Notes: generated by a model not told the origin, from the sequence alone. A DNA stretch of 64,000 nt from PRO6 sp035565775 (GCA_035565775.1 DATMRW010000023.1:372001-436000), one strand, 5' to 3'; positions 26,968-36,255 are shown, counted from the stretch's first letter. A program made the numbers and translations.

Positions 26968-27783
26968 TTATTCGCCGGCGCGCCAGTCGCCAAGCACGGC
27001 CTGAACCAGCGCCAGCGCCGCGACGGCGGCGGTGTCGGCCCGCAGGATGCGCGGCCCGAGCGACAGCCGCACGATTTTCGGCTGGCGCAGCAGTGCAGTG
27101 CGCTCCTCCTCGGCAAAACCGCCCTCCGGGCCGATCAGGACATCGATCCCGGCCGCGGTTTGCGCCGCTTCGCCCAAGGCCCTGACCGGATCGGCAATGT
27201 CCGCGCCCTCGTCGCAGAACACCAGCAGGCGGCCGGCGTCGCGGCGGGCGAGGAAGGCGTCGAGCTTGATCGGCTCCTCGGTGGCCGCAATGCTGAGAAT
27301 GCCGCATTGTTCCGCCGCCTCGATGGCGTTGGCGTGCATCCGCTCGGTGTTCAGCCGGGACACCTGGGTGTGGCGGGTCAGCACCGGCTGGAGCACGCTC
27401 GCGCCCATTTCGACGGCTTTTTGCACCATGTAGTCGAGGCGGGCGTGCTTGAGCGGGGCGAAGACGCAGTGAATGTCCGGCAGAGTGTCCTGCGGTCTCG
27501 TCTGGGTCTCGATCTGGACGCCCTCGGCGCGCTTGCGGCCGGAAATCCTTGCCAGCCACTCGCCGTCGCGGCCGTTGAACACGCGGACGGCATCGCCGGG
27601 GCCGAGTCGCAGCACGTTGCCGAGATAATTGGCCTGGTTGCGGTCGAGCAGCACGCCCGCGCCGGCCGCCAACGGGGCGGCGAGGAACAACCGGGGGCTG
27701 GCGAAATCGGCCAGAGGCTTTTTGGCCGCTGGCTTGTCGGGGCTGGACCTGTTGTCTGACGGCGGATCGTTCGGAATAGGCAT
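26968..27783 (-). CDS. rsmE: 16S rRNA (uracil-1498-N3)-methyltransferase RsmE
   Basis: A SPOUT-class methyltransferase that methylates U1498 of 16S rRNA. It has 271 residues from the start at 27783, preceded by AGGT. The trefoil-knot SAM-binding signature is complete: DVLIGPEGGFAEEE, then SLGPRILRADTAAVAALAL. The N-terminal PUA-like domain begins at RLFLAAPLAAGAGVLL. The first 30 residues are a proline- and serine-rich extension. Upstream open frame is not conserved-looking. It diverges from a secreted repeat protein gene. Confidence 0.94.
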   Translation of the reverse strand: MPIPNDPPSDNRSSPDKPAAKKPLADFASPRLFLAAPLAAGAGVLLDRNQANYLGNVLRLGPGDAVRVFNGRDGEWLARISGRKRAEGVQIETQTRPQDTLPDIHCVFAPLKHARLDYMVQKAVEMGASVLQPVLTRHTQVSRLNTERMHANAIEAAEQCGILSIAATEEPIKLDAFLARRDAGRLLVFCDEGADIADPVRALGEAAQTAAGIDVLIGPEGGFAEEERTALLRQPKIVRLSLGPRILRADTAAVAALALVQAVLGDWRAGE

Positions 27784-28061
27784 GGTTCTAACCTGAAAGG
27801 GCCGGTTTGGGCACGGGGTTCGGAAGGGTGCATTTCGCGCGTTCAATGCGCCGTGCAAATGCCCAAATCGGCGGGTTGTTAAGGTTTACCGGGAATTGTA
27901 AAAGGTTGGGAGCAACAATTGGCAGCGCGCTTTGGTTTGCGTTTGCCTATATACCGGAGCGTCGCGACTGTTCGCGAGCCGGTAACCGCTGGCGTTTCGT
28001 TCGGCGGCTTCCAATATGCGGCTCAATGAGAACGGTTCAGAGTTTGGCCGGAGGAGCATTT

Positions 28062-28814
28062 GTGACCATCCGAGGTTTGATCGTCCCGCTGGCGGCTATC
28101 GCCGTTTTCTCGTTCGGGGCCGAGGTTTATGCACAGGGGGCGTTTCCCGCGCCGCTGCCGAGCGGTTCCTTGCAGCCGGCACCGAGCGCCTCGCCGTTCC
28201 CGCCGGTCAACGGCGAGCCCGCGCGGCCGCAGCAGTCCTCGCCATTTCCCCCGGTGAATAACCAGCAGGCCAACGCGCCCGCCGCCTCGCCCTTCCCGCC
28301 GGTGAACGGGGCAGGGAACCCGTCGGTGTTCTCGAACGGCGCGGCGCCGATGTCCGGCGGCTTCACACCGGCGCGGCCCCGGCCGCAGCAGCAGGCCGGC
28401 GGCGACAAGTGCATGGAGAATTTCGTTCCGCTCCGGCAGGAAGCGGAGCGGCGCGGCAACATGATCAAGAAGGCGAGCGACCGCGGCGCGCCGCCTTCGG
28501 AGGCGTGCAAGCTGATCGGCAACTATGCGCAGGCCGAAGTCGCGATGATCAAATACGTTGATAAGAACGCCGCCGAATGCGGCATCCCGGCCGACATCGC
28601 CAAGCAGCTCAAGGACAGCCACAAGAACACCCTGCAGCTGCGCTCGAAGGTCTGCTCCGCGGCCGCCCAGATGCAGCAGCAGCAGCGCGGCCCGGCAGGG
28701 CCGAGCCTCAGCGACGTGCTCGGCTCAGCTCCAGCGCCGACTTCCAGCGCGCGCTCCAACTCCAAATACGGCAGCACGTTTGACACGCTGAGCGGCAACG
28801 CTCTGCAGCGATGA
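28062..28814 (+). CDS. Secreted protein with SPFPPVN repeats, unknown function
   Basis: A 250-residue exported protein of unrecognised family. The GTG at 28062 has GGAGGAG at ideal spacing, which decides the start; it opens a signal peptide (TIRGLIVPLAAIAVFSFGAE, cleaved near VYAQGAF). Residues 40-100 carry three copies of SPFPPVNG-like units spaced about 20 apart in a proline-rich, disordered stretch. The C-terminal half is a cysteine-containing helical domain with DKCMENFVPLRQEAERRG and SEACKLIGNYAQAEVAMIKY; the cysteines may pair. Such proteins are widespread in this family of bacteria with no known role. It precedes ubiA by 28 bases and may share its transcript. Confidence 0.75.
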   Translation: MTIRGLIVPLAAIAVFSFGAEVYAQGAFPAPLPSGSLQPAPSASPFPPVNGEPARPQQSSPFPPVNNQQANAPAASPFPPVNGAGNPSVFSNGAAPMSGGFTPARPRPQQQAGGDKCMENFVPLRQEAERRGNMIKKASDRGAPPSEACKLIGNYAQAEVAMIKYVDKNAAECGIPADIAKQLKDSHKNTLQLRSKVCSAAAQMQQQQRGPAGPSLSDVLGSAPAPTSSARSNSKYGSTFDTLSGNALQR

Positions 28815-28842
28815 CATCAACGATTGAGGCGGTGGTCCTGCG

Positions 28843-29778
28843 ATGACCCCTTCCAATCTCACTGTCGCCGATTCCACCCACAACTGGGTGGACACGCTCG
28901 CGCCCGTCTGGACCCGGCCTTACCTGCGGCTGTGCCGGCTCGACCGGCCGATCGGCTCGTGGCTGCTGCTGATGCCGTGCTGGTGGTCGGCCGCGCTTGC
29001 GGCCGGCGTCGCCGGCGATCTGCGCCAGCTGCCATGGCACGTCTTCCTGTTCTTCATCGGCGCGTTCGCGATGCGCGGCGCAGGCTGCACCTGGAACGAC
29101 ATCACCGACCGCAATCTCGACACCATGGTCGAGCGCACGCGCTCGCGCCCGATCCCGTCCGGGCAGGTGACGGTGACGCAGGCCGCGGTTTTTCTGGTGG
29201 TGCAGGCGCTGGTCGGTCTTGCGGTGCTGCTCCAGTTCAACCGCTTCGCCATCGGCGTCGGCATCGCCTCGCTGGGGATCGTTGCGATCTACCCGTTCAT
29301 GAAGCGCATCACCTATTGGCCGCAGGTCGTGCTGGGCCTGGCGTTCTCCTGGGGGGCGCTGATGGGTTTTGCCGCCGAGCTTGAGGAGATCAACGCCGGG
29401 GCGCTGTTCCTCTATGCGGGCTCGATCGCCTGGGTGATCGCCTACGACACGATCTATGCGCATCAGGATCGCGAGGACGACGCGCTGGTCGGCATCAAGT
29501 CGACGGCGCGTCTGTTCGGCGATCGCACGCGGCAGGCGCTGCTGATCTTCTACGGTCTTGCAGTGCTGCTGATCGGCATCGCGCTGTTTCTGTGCGAGGC
29601 GGGCTGGGTCGCCTTTGGCGGTCTCGGCCTCTTCGGCGGCCACCTCTTGTGGCAGGTCGCGCGCATCGACATCAACGACTCGGCGCTGTGTCTGCGGCTC
29701 TTCAAGTCGAACCGGGATGCCGGGCTGGTGCTGTTCGCGGCGCTCGTGATCGACGGCTTGCTGCGCGTGATGGCGTGA
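28843..29778 (+). CDS. ubiA: 4-hydroxybenzoate polyprenyltransferase UbiA
   Basis: An integral membrane enzyme that joins the polyprenyl tail to 4-hydroxybenzoate in ubiquinone synthesis. It has 311 residues and about eight to nine transmembrane helices. Both aspartate-rich motifs that bind the prenyl diphosphate magnesium are intact: NDITDRNLD near residue 90 and DTIYAHQDREDD near 205. It starts 28 bases after the secreted repeat protein gene. A hairpin follows the stop. Chorismate lyase (UbiC) and other ubi genes are not in the window. Confidence 0.95.
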   Translation: MTPSNLTVADSTHNWVDTLAPVWTRPYLRLCRLDRPIGSWLLLMPCWWSAALAAGVAGDLRQLPWHVFLFFIGAFAMRGAGCTWNDITDRNLDTMVERTRSRPIPSGQVTVTQAAVFLVVQALVGLAVLLQFNRFAIGVGIASLGIVAIYPFMKRITYWPQVVLGLAFSWGALMGFAAELEEINAGALFLYAGSIAWVIAYDTIYAHQDREDDALVGIKSTARLFGDRTRQALLIFYGLAVLLIGIALFLCEAGWVAFGGLGLFGGHLLWQVARIDINDSALCLRLFKSNRDAGLVLFAALVIDGLLRVMA

Positions 29779-29784
29779 GCGAAA

Positions 29785-29819
29785 CGAGCGTCTTCCGGCT
29801 CGTGAACGGAAGACGCTCG
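29785..29819. terminator. Hairpin between convergent ubiA and DUF6101 genes
   Basis: A perfect 13-bp stem (29785-29797 with 29807-29819) with a 9-base loop lies between the two stop codons. A T-run is lacking on both strands, so it may act as an RNA-stability hairpin or weak terminator. Confidence 0.6.
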
Positions 29820-29833
29820 CCTGCGTCGCGCGC

Positions 29834-30361
29834 CTAGCTGCGCGCGATGATTTCCCGCTCGCCGCGGTAAACATCCATCTCGCTGAGCGGACCACCGGGG
29901 CAACGCCGCAGGAGCACCCGCGGATGCCGCCATTTGACGGCATTGTGCCGGCGGCGCCGCGGCGCCGGGCCACGGCTCCGGTCGAACCGCTCGGCGACCT
30001 CGGGAAGCGAGAGGACATCGCGCCAGACCTGCGCGGCCTGTTCGAGTTCTTCCGCATCTGATGTCACCAGCAGCGGGATCGACAATGACGGATCGCGATG
30101 CACGAGAACGAGCATGCTGTCGTCATTGGCAACGCGCTGCGCGATGCCGAGAAAATCGCTCACGCGCACATTGATCGCAATGCGCATGCCGTGCAGCGAT
30201 CGCCTCAGGATGACGCGCTCGCGGTGCAGCTCAATCTGCCGCACATTCCCGTCCGCCCGTGCGTCATGCGCGCTGAAGCGGACAGGGATAGATTGAGGGT
30301 CGAGCCGCAAAGCGCAGCTCGACCCGGCGGAGTTCACTCCGCATGTTGTTTGACGCCTCAT
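29834..30361 (-). CDS. DUF6101 family protein
   Basis: A 175-residue protein of a family restricted mainly to Rhizobiales-type bacteria, with no known function. It opens TCGVNSAGSSCALRLDPQ, a strand-rich first half (VRFSAHDARADGNVRQIEL) follows, and the C-terminal third is strongly arginine-rich (PAPRRRRHNAVKWRHPRV). There is no signal peptide or transmembrane segment. The basic tail suggests nucleic-acid or phospholipid contact, but that is inference. It faces ubiA and diverges from pmbA over a 258-base region with a TTGACA box near 30474 but no convincing -10. Confidence 0.7.
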   Translation of the reverse strand: MRRQTTCGVNSAGSSCALRLDPQSIPVRFSAHDARADGNVRQIELHRERVILRRSLHGMRIAINVRVSDFLGIAQRVANDDSMLVLVHRDPSLSIPLLVTSDAEELEQAAQVWRDVLSLPEVAERFDRSRGPAPRRRRHNAVKWRHPRVLLRRCPGGPLSEMDVYRGEREIIARS

Positions 30362-30619
30362 TTTATCTCCCCGCCGGAATTATGCTCCCGGTCGAATGGG
30401 GAAATCCTACGCAGGCGGTTGCCGGAAACCGCTTAACAAGGCTGGTTAATCAACCTTGACCGTTGCTCATGATTGACAAGTGCTTGCCGGAAAATGAACA
30501 TTTTGTTTGCACGAACGGTTGCGAACGGTTGAAGTCCGCGCCAAACAGGCACATCTGAGTATTGTTCCGATCGTGTCGGATCGGGGCATGATATTTGGCC
30601 TTGCCTCGTTCCTCCGAGC

Positions 30620-32050
30620 ATGTCGGTTCCACCCGATCACCAAGGATTTTCTGGCGTGACATCTTCCAACGGCGCGGCCGCAGCACAATCCTCATCCGCA
30701 GCATCAAGCCTGCTCGATCAAACGGCGCTGTCCGATCTCGCGCAAAGCCTTGTCGAGGCGGCGCGGCGTGCCGGCGCGGATGCCGCCGATGCGGTGGCGG
30801 TGCGCGGCATGTCGCAAGGCGTCGAGGTGCGCGACGGCAAGGTCGAAGAGTCCGAGCGGTCCGAGGGCGACGATGTCGGCCTGCGGGTGTTCGTCGGCAA
30901 GCGGCAGGCGGTCGTCTCGACCAACGATATCAAGGGCGATGTGGATCGCCTCGCCGAGCGCGCGGTGGCGATGGCGCGCGTCGCGCCTGACGACGAATAT
31001 GTCGGCCTTGCCGACCCTGCGCTTCTCGCCACGCAGTTCGCTGAGCTCGATCTCGTCGATCCGGTGGTGCCGGGCGTCGATGAGCTGGAGCGCCGGGCCC
31101 GCGCGGCGGAAGATGCCGCGCTCGCGGTGAAGGGCGTCGCCAAGTCGGGCGGCGCATCGGCATCAGCCGGCATCGGCGGCATGGTGCTGGTCACTTCCAC
31201 CGGTTTCCACGGCTCTTACCTGCGATCGAGCCAGGGCATCTCGATGACCGCGATCGCCGGCGAAGGCACCGGGATGGAGCGTGACTACGACTTCACCAGC
31301 GCCATTCACGCCAGCGATCTCGAAGCGCCGGAGATCATCGGCCGCCGCGCCGGCGAGCGCACGGTAGCCCGGCTTAGTCCGCGCAAGATGGCGACATGCA
31401 AGGTGCCGGTGGTCTACGAGCCGCGTGTCGCGGGCTCGCTCGTCGGCCATCTCGTCGGTGCGATCAACGGCGCCTCGATCGCGCGCAAGACCAGTTTTCT
31501 GAAGGACTCCCTCGGCAAGCAGATTTTCGCCAAGGGCATCCGCATCATCGATGATCCGCTCCGGGTGCGCGGCCTGCGATCGCAGGCATTCGACGCCGAA
31601 GGCGTCGCGGTGAGGCGGCAGGCGCTGATCGACGATGGCGTGCTGACCACCTGGCTGCTCGATTGCGCCAGCGCCCGCGAGCTTGGCCTCACCACCACCG
31701 GTAACGCCCATCGCGGTGTGTCGTCCTCGCCGTCGCCGGGGCCGTACAACCTGCATATGGAAGCCGGGTCGCAGTCGCCCGCCGAACTGATCGCCGACAT
31801 CAAGGAAGGCTTCTACATCACCGACCTGATCGGCTCCGGCGTCAATGGCGTCACCGGCGACTACAGCCGCGGCGCGAGCGGCTTCTGGATCGAGAACGGC
31901 GAGATCACTTTTGCGGTGAGCGAGATGACCATCGCCGGACACCTGTTCGACATGTTCAGGTCGCTAACCCCGGCGAGCGACCTGACATTCCGCTACGGCG
32001 TGAATGCGCCGACGGTGCGGATCGAGGGGCTTACGGTTGCCGGACGCTGA
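30620..32050 (+). CDS. pmbA: TldD/PmbA family metalloprotease PmbA
   Basis: A cytoplasmic protease subunit of the TldD/PmbA (TldE) family, which in Enterobacteria matures microcin and helps degrade the CcdA antitoxin. It has up to 476 residues. The family opening is SLVEAARRAGADAADAVAVR, then GVEVRDGKVEESERSEGDD, with the catalytic-domain region around RQALIDDGVLTTWLLDCASA and the C-terminal FWIENGEITFAVSEMTIAG. The PmbA branch lacks the zinc-binding HEXXXH of TldD, and none is seen. A GTG at 30657 (AAGGA nine bases upstream) is an alternative start. It overlaps the downstream phosphatase by 14 bases. Confidence 0.9.
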   Translation: MSVPPDHQGFSGVTSSNGAAAAQSSSAASSLLDQTALSDLAQSLVEAARRAGADAADAVAVRGMSQGVEVRDGKVEESERSEGDDVGLRVFVGKRQAVVSTNDIKGDVDRLAERAVAMARVAPDDEYVGLADPALLATQFAELDLVDPVVPGVDELERRARAAEDAALAVKGVAKSGGASASAGIGGMVLVTSTGFHGSYLRSSQGISMTAIAGEGTGMERDYDFTSAIHASDLEAPEIIGRRAGERTVARLSPRKMATCKVPVVYEPRVAGSLVGHLVGAINGASIARKTSFLKDSLGKQIFAKGIRIIDDPLRVRGLRSQAFDAEGVAVRRQALIDDGVLTTWLLDCASARELGLTTTGNAHRGVSSSPSPGPYNLHMEAGSQSPAELIADIKEGFYITDLIGSGVNGVTGDYSRGASGFWIENGEITFAVSEMTIAGHLFDMFRSLTPASDLTFRYGVNAPTVRIEGLTVAGR

Positions 32051-32852
32051 CATCGACAGAGTGCGGGTGCAGCGTTCCCGCGATGTCGCGCTGCTGAATG
32101 CGACCGTCCGCGAGGCCGGCGAACTCGCGCTGTCGATGTTCCGCACCGATCTGCGCCGCTGGACCAAGGGCGTGTCGTCGCCGGTGTCGGAGGCCGATAT
32201 CGCGGTGGACGAGCTGATCCGCAGCAGGCTGCAGGGCGCGACGCCGGAATATGGCTGGCTGTCGGAAGAGAGTGTCGACGACGAAACTCGCCTTATGCGC
32301 GATCTCGTCTGGATCGTCGATCCGATCGACGGCACCCGCTCGTTCCTCGAGCACCGCAATGACTGGGGCGTGAGTGTTGCGCTGGTCGAGCGCGGCGAGT
32401 CGATTGCCGGGGCGTTTTTCGCGCCCGCGACCGATGAATTCTTTGCCGCCGTGCGCGGCGAGGGCGCCACCCTTAATGGCCACCAGGTAATGGCCAAGTC
32501 CGGCAGCGACCTCGACTTCAGCCGCATGGCCGGGCCGCGCCCGCTGATCGAAAAGCTCGGTCTGCAGCCGGACGGCGGTGCGACCCATCCGCGCATCGGC
32601 TCGCTCGCCCTGCGGATGTGCCGGGTCGCCGAAGGGCGGATCGACGCAGCATTTGCGACCGGCAACAGCAAGGATTGGGATCTGGCGGCGGCCGATTTGA
32701 TCGTGCAGGAGGCGGGTGGTAGGTTGACCGCGATCGGCGGTGAGGCACTGATTTTCAATCGCCCCAGCGTGACGCATGGGCTATTGGTTGCCGCAGGGCG
32801 TGACCGGCACACGGCGATCATCGAATATTTTCGGAACAATCCCAGTTTCTGA
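32037..32852 (+). CDS. 3'(2'),5'-bisphosphate nucleotidase / inositol monophosphatase family protein (CysQ-like)
   Basis: A magnesium-dependent phosphatase of the IMPase/CysQ/FBPase superfamily, 271 residues. Metal-binding motifs are visible: SEESVDD in the N-terminal half, then DLVWIVDPIDGTRSFL (the DPIDGT core), and the C-terminal WDLAAADLIVQEAGG. A TTG start at 32037 has GAGGGG seven bases upstream and overlaps pmbA by 14 bases; no nearer ATG fits. Members cleave PAP from sulfate assimilation or inositol phosphates; which one cannot be told from the sequence. It begins the run of small genes that leads into lipid A synthesis. Confidence 0.88.
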   Translation: MPDADIDRVRVQRSRDVALLNATVREAGELALSMFRTDLRRWTKGVSSPVSEADIAVDELIRSRLQGATPEYGWLSEESVDDETRLMRDLVWIVDPIDGTRSFLEHRNDWGVSVALVERGESIAGAFFAPATDEFFAAVRGEGATLNGHQVMAKSGSDLDFSRMAGPRPLIEKLGLQPDGGATHPRIGSLALRMCRVAEGRIDAAFATGNSKDWDLAAADLIVQEAGGRLTAIGGEALIFNRPSVTHGLLVAAGRDRHTAIIEYFRNNPSF

Positions 32853-32989
32853 GTTGCCGGAGCCCGCAGGAAAGAAGTTCTGTACGAACCTTCCCGGCTT
32901 TGGTGTATGCGATCAAAAACAAAAGACGATCGAGGCCGCAACAGGGCCGAATGAATATGTGAGGTACGGCAGTGGCCGTAGGGACGCGA

Positions 32990-33241
32990 ATGGCCGAACA
33001 CGAAACACCGCAACAGCTTCTTCACCTGGTCATTGGTGGTGAACTGACTGATCTTTCGCAGACGACGTTCAAGGACCTGAGCAAGGTCGACATCGTCGGC
33101 GTCTATCCGAATTATGCTGCCGCCTATGTGGCCTGGAAGGCGAAGGCGCAGCAGACCGTCGATAACGCGCACATGCGCTACTTCATCGTTCACTTGCATC
33201 GGCTGCTGGACCCCGATCAGATCGCAAAGCCGGCCGTCTGA
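32990..33241 (+). CDS. DUF4170 domain protein
   Basis: An 83-residue protein of the small DUF4170 family, found almost only in Alphaproteobacteria and usually placed near the Kdo/lipid A genes as here. The family core is visible: HLVIGGELTDLSQTTFKDL, then VGVYPNYAAAYVAWKAKAQ and RYFIVHLHRLLDP, a compact alpha-beta fold. AGGGACGCGA precedes the ATG at 32990; a GTG 18 bases earlier is an alternative start. Function is not known. It sits three bases before the DUF374 gene and is almost certainly co-transcribed with it. Confidence 0.85.
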   Translation: MAEHETPQQLLHLVIGGELTDLSQTTFKDLSKVDIVGVYPNYAAAYVAWKAKAQQTVDNAHMRYFIVHLHRLLDPDQIAKPAV

Positions 33242-33244
33242 CCG

Positions 33245-33949
33245 ATGTCGCTTCGCAAGCTGACGCGCTCCGCCTGGTTTCAGCAGCTGGCCGGATCACT
33301 GGCCGCTTATTACCTGCGCCTCGTCTGGTTCACCAACCGCTTCACGTATCAGCCGGCCAATGTCTATGACATCGTCGGGCCGCAGATGCCGATGATCATC
33401 GCGTTCTGGCACGGGCAGCATCTGATGATGCCGTTCCTCAAGCGCCGGCAGGATCGCGCCAAGGTGCTGGTGTCCCGACATGCCGACGGCGAGATCAACG
33501 CGATCGCCGCCGCCCGGCTCGGGATCGGCGCGGTGCGCGGCTCGGGCGATCACGGCAGCGCTTTCCACCGCAAGGGCGGCGTCGGCGCCTTCAAACAGAT
33601 GGTGCGCACGCTCGAGGACGGGCACAATATGGCGCTGACCGCGGACGTGCCGAAAGTCGCGCGGAAGGCCGGGCTCGGCATCATCATGCTGGCGCGCGAA
33701 TCCGGGCGGCCGATCGTTCCGGTGGTGATCGTCACGAGCCGTTTCATCCGGCTCAAGAATTGGGATCGTACGGTGATCCAGCTGCCTTTCGGGCGCGGCC
33801 TCATCATGGGCGGCGATATCATCACGGTGCCTTCGGACGCCGATGCCGCGATGATGGAAGACGCGCGGGCGCAGCTCGAAGCCTCGCTTAACGACGCGCA
33901 GCGCCGCGCCTATGCCGCCCTCGGCAAACCGGATGGCCTTCATGCCTAG
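33245..33949 (+). CDS. DUF374 lysophospholipid acyltransferase family protein
   Basis: A 234-residue inner-membrane acyltransferase-like protein of the LPLAT superfamily (DUF374). Visible are the HGQH stretch in IAFWHGQHLMMPFLKRR, the loop VSRHADGEINAIAAARLG, and the substrate loop TADVPKVARKAGLGIIMLA. Genes of this family sit next to waaA and lpxK in many Alphaproteobacteria, as here, which suggests a lipid A or outer-membrane lipid acylation step; its exact acceptor is unknown. The N-terminal hydrophobic stretch (AGSLAAYYLRLVWFTNRF) likely anchors it. It overlaps waaA by eight bases. Confidence 0.87.
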   Translation: MSLRKLTRSAWFQQLAGSLAAYYLRLVWFTNRFTYQPANVYDIVGPQMPMIIAFWHGQHLMMPFLKRRQDRAKVLVSRHADGEINAIAAARLGIGAVRGSGDHGSAFHRKGGVGAFKQMVRTLEDGHNMALTADVPKVARKAGLGIIMLARESGRPIVPVVIVTSRFIRLKNWDRTVIQLPFGRGLIMGGDIITVPSDADAAMMEDARAQLEASLNDAQRRAYAALGKPDGLHA

Positions 33950-35246
33950 CCGCCGCCGATTGCCGCTGACGCTGCAGGCCTATCGCAGGCTGTCGGCAGC
34001 GGCGACACCGTTTGCCGGCGCCATCATCAAGCGGCGGCTGAAGAAGAACAAGGAAGACCCGGCGCGGACCGGCGAGCGGCGCGGCTTCAGCAGCCTCGAG
34101 CGCCCCGCCGGACCGCTGGTCTGGATCCATGGCGCAAGCGTCGGCGAGGTGCTCGCGGTCGGCGGGCTGATCGACGACCTTTACATGCGCGGCTTTCAGA
34201 TCCTTCTGACCTCGGGGACGGCCACTTCCGCGGCGGTGGTCGCGAGCCGTTTTTCCGGCAAGGTCATTCATCAATACATTCCCTACGACGTGCCGCGCTT
34301 CGTCGCGCGCTTTCTCGATCACTGGCAGCCGGATCTCGCGCTCTTCGTCGAGTCCGACCTGTGGCCGAACCTGATCCTCGGTTGCGGCCGCCGGCGCGTG
34401 CCGATGGTGCTGATCAACGGCCGGATGTCGCAGCGTTCCTTCCCGCGCTGGCAGCGCCTGTCGGTGACGATCCGCGAATTGCTCGGCCGGTTTGACCTTT
34501 GCGTCGTGCAGTCGGAGACCGACGCCAGTCGTTTCTCGGCCCTCGGCGGGCGCGATGTGGTGATCGCCGGCAATCTCAAGCTGGACGTCAACGCGCCGCC
34601 GGCCAATCGCGAACGGCTCGAGCAGTTGCGCAGCGTCACGCATGGCCGTCCGGTCGTCGTCGCCGCATCGACCCATCCCGGCGAAGAGGAACTGATCGCG
34701 GCGGCGCATGTGCGCCTCGCCGAGACCTATCCGTCGCTGCTGACGATCATCGTGCCGCGCCATCCGGCACGCGGCCCGGAGGTCGCGCAGATGATCGCGG
34801 ATGGAGGCTGCGAGGTGGCCCTGCGCTCGCACGGGGAACTGCCCTCGGCAGATACCGAGATCTACGTCGCCGATACCATGGGCGAACTCGGGCTGTTCTA
34901 TCGCCTCTCGCCGATCGTCTTCATGGGCGGATCGCTGGTCGAGCACGGCGGGCAGAACCCAATCGAGGCGATCAAGCTCGGCGCGGCGATCGTTCACGGC
35001 CCGCACGTGTTCAACTTCACCGATCTCTATCGGGCGCTCGATCATTCCGGCGGCGCGCTGAACGTGGCCGATGTCGAGGCGCTGGCCGAGCGCATCGGCG
35101 TCTGGCTCGGCGATGAAGGCGCGCGGCAGGATTCGGTCATGGCAGCCGAGGGTGTGGTGCGCGACATGGGCGGGGCGCTGCGCAAGACGCTGAGCGCGAT
35201 CCAGCCTTACCTCATGCAGATCGAACTTGGAGCGCACGATGCGTGA
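33942..35246 (+). CDS. waaA: 3-deoxy-D-manno-octulosonic acid (Kdo) transferase WaaA
   Basis: The membrane-associated glycosyltransferase (GT30) that transfers Kdo from CMP-Kdo to the lipid A precursor. It has 434 residues. The family signatures are LVWIHGASVGEVLAVGGLI (the catalytic glutamate is in SVGE), then FVESDLWPNLI and the C-terminal PIVFMGGSLVEHGGQNPIEA, which lines the CMP-Kdo site. A hydrophobic N-terminus follows the start. It overlaps both DUF374 (8 bases) and lpxK (8 bases), so the three are translationally coupled. Start at 33942 has CGGA nine bases upstream. Confidence 0.95.
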   Translation: MPSRRRLPLTLQAYRRLSAAATPFAGAIIKRRLKKNKEDPARTGERRGFSSLERPAGPLVWIHGASVGEVLAVGGLIDDLYMRGFQILLTSGTATSAAVVASRFSGKVIHQYIPYDVPRFVARFLDHWQPDLALFVESDLWPNLILGCGRRRVPMVLINGRMSQRSFPRWQRLSVTIRELLGRFDLCVVQSETDASRFSALGGRDVVIAGNLKLDVNAPPANRERLEQLRSVTHGRPVVVAASTHPGEEELIAAAHVRLAETYPSLLTIIVPRHPARGPEVAQMIADGGCEVALRSHGELPSADTEIYVADTMGELGLFYRLSPIVFMGGSLVEHGGQNPIEAIKLGAAIVHGPHVFNFTDLYRALDHSGGALNVADVEALAERIGVWLGDEGARQDSVMAAEGVVRDMGGALRKTLSAIQPYLMQIELGAHDA

Positions 35247-36255
35247 GCCGGCGTTCTGGTATCAACGCGCCTCGCTGCCGGCGAAGCTTTTGGCGCCGCT
35301 TGCCGCGCTCTATGGCGCGGTCGCTGCGCGCCGCCTGGAGAAGCCCGGCGAAGGCGTCGGCATTCCGGTGATCTGCGTCGGCAACTACCATGTCGGCGGG
35401 GCGGGCAAGACACCGACTACGATTGCGCTGATGCCGCTGCTGCGCGACCTCGGCGAGACACCGGTGATCGTCAGCCGCGGCTATGGCGGCCGCCTCCGCG
35501 GACCGGTGATCGTCGATCCGTCGCGCCACGGCGCCGCCGATGTCGGCGACGAGCCGTTGATGATGGCGCAGCGCCTGCCAGTGATCGTCTCGCGCGACCG
35601 GATCAGCGGCGCGGAATTCGCTCGCAGGCATGGCGCGACGGTCGTCGTGCTGGACGATGGCTTTCAGAACCCGGCCCTGCGCAAAGATCTGTCGCTGATC
35701 GTCATCGATGCCCGGCGCGGTATCGGCAATGGAAAGATCTTTCCGGCGGGGCCGCTGCGCGCGCCGCTGGCCCCGCAGATGCAGCGCACCGACGCGCTGA
35801 TCGTGGTCGGGAACGGCGTCGCCGCCGACGGGGTGATGACCGAGATTGCGGCGCATGGCGGCAAGGTGGTGCGGGCGCATCTCTTTCCGGTCGAGGCTTC
35901 GACCGGCCGCCTGCGTGGGCGGCGCGTGCTGGCTTTCGCGGGGATCGGTGATCCGCAGCGGTTTTTCGCAACCCTGCGCGACAACGGCGTCGAGGTGGTG
36001 GAAACGCGGGCCTTTCCCGATCACCACCCTTATTCGCGCGACGACATCAGGAAGGTGATGGAGGCGGCGATCCGGCAATCGCTGGTGGTGGTGACGACCG
36101 AGAAGGACATGGTGCGGCTACGCAGCGACCGTGCACTGGCGGAATACGCCGAGCAGGTGTCCAGCTTTCCGGTGATGCTCGGAATTGCCGACGAGGATGG
36201 GCTGAAGGAACTTTTGGCCCGCCGTTTGCGAGAAGCGCGCGCTGTCAGATCATAG
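35239..36255 (+). CDS. lpxK: Tetraacyldisaccharide 4'-kinase LpxK
   Basis: The membrane kinase that phosphorylates the 4' position of the lipid A disaccharide precursor. It has 338 residues. The family opening WYQRASLPAKLLAPLAALYG precedes the P-loop GNYHVGGAGKTPTTIALM; later motifs are VIVSRGYGGRLRGPV and VVLDDGFQNPALRKDLSL, which contain the catalytic aspartates, and the C-terminal TTEKDMVRLRSD. It overlaps waaA by eight bases and is the last gene of this lipid A run. It converges with the small DUF2093 gene. Confidence 0.95.
   Translation: MREPAFWYQRASLPAKLLAPLAALYGAVAARRLEKPGEGVGIPVICVGNYHVGGAGKTPTTIALMPLLRDLGETPVIVSRGYGGRLRGPVIVDPSRHGAADVGDEPLMMAQRLPVIVSRDRISGAEFARRHGATVVVLDDGFQNPALRKDLSLIVIDARRGIGNGKIFPAGPLRAPLAPQMQRTDALIVVGNGVAADGVMTEIAAHGGKVVRAHLFPVEASTGRLRGRRVLAFAGIGDPQRFFATLRDNGVEVVETRAFPDHHPYSRDDIRKVMEAAIRQSLVVVTTEKDMVRLRSDRALAEYAEQVSSFPVMLGIADEDGLKELLARRLREARAVRS

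Noticed and set aside
30362..30619. TTGACA box near 30474 as a pmbA promoter
   Set aside because: No -10 sequence at suitable spacing; only the -35-like box is seen, so not listed as a promoter.
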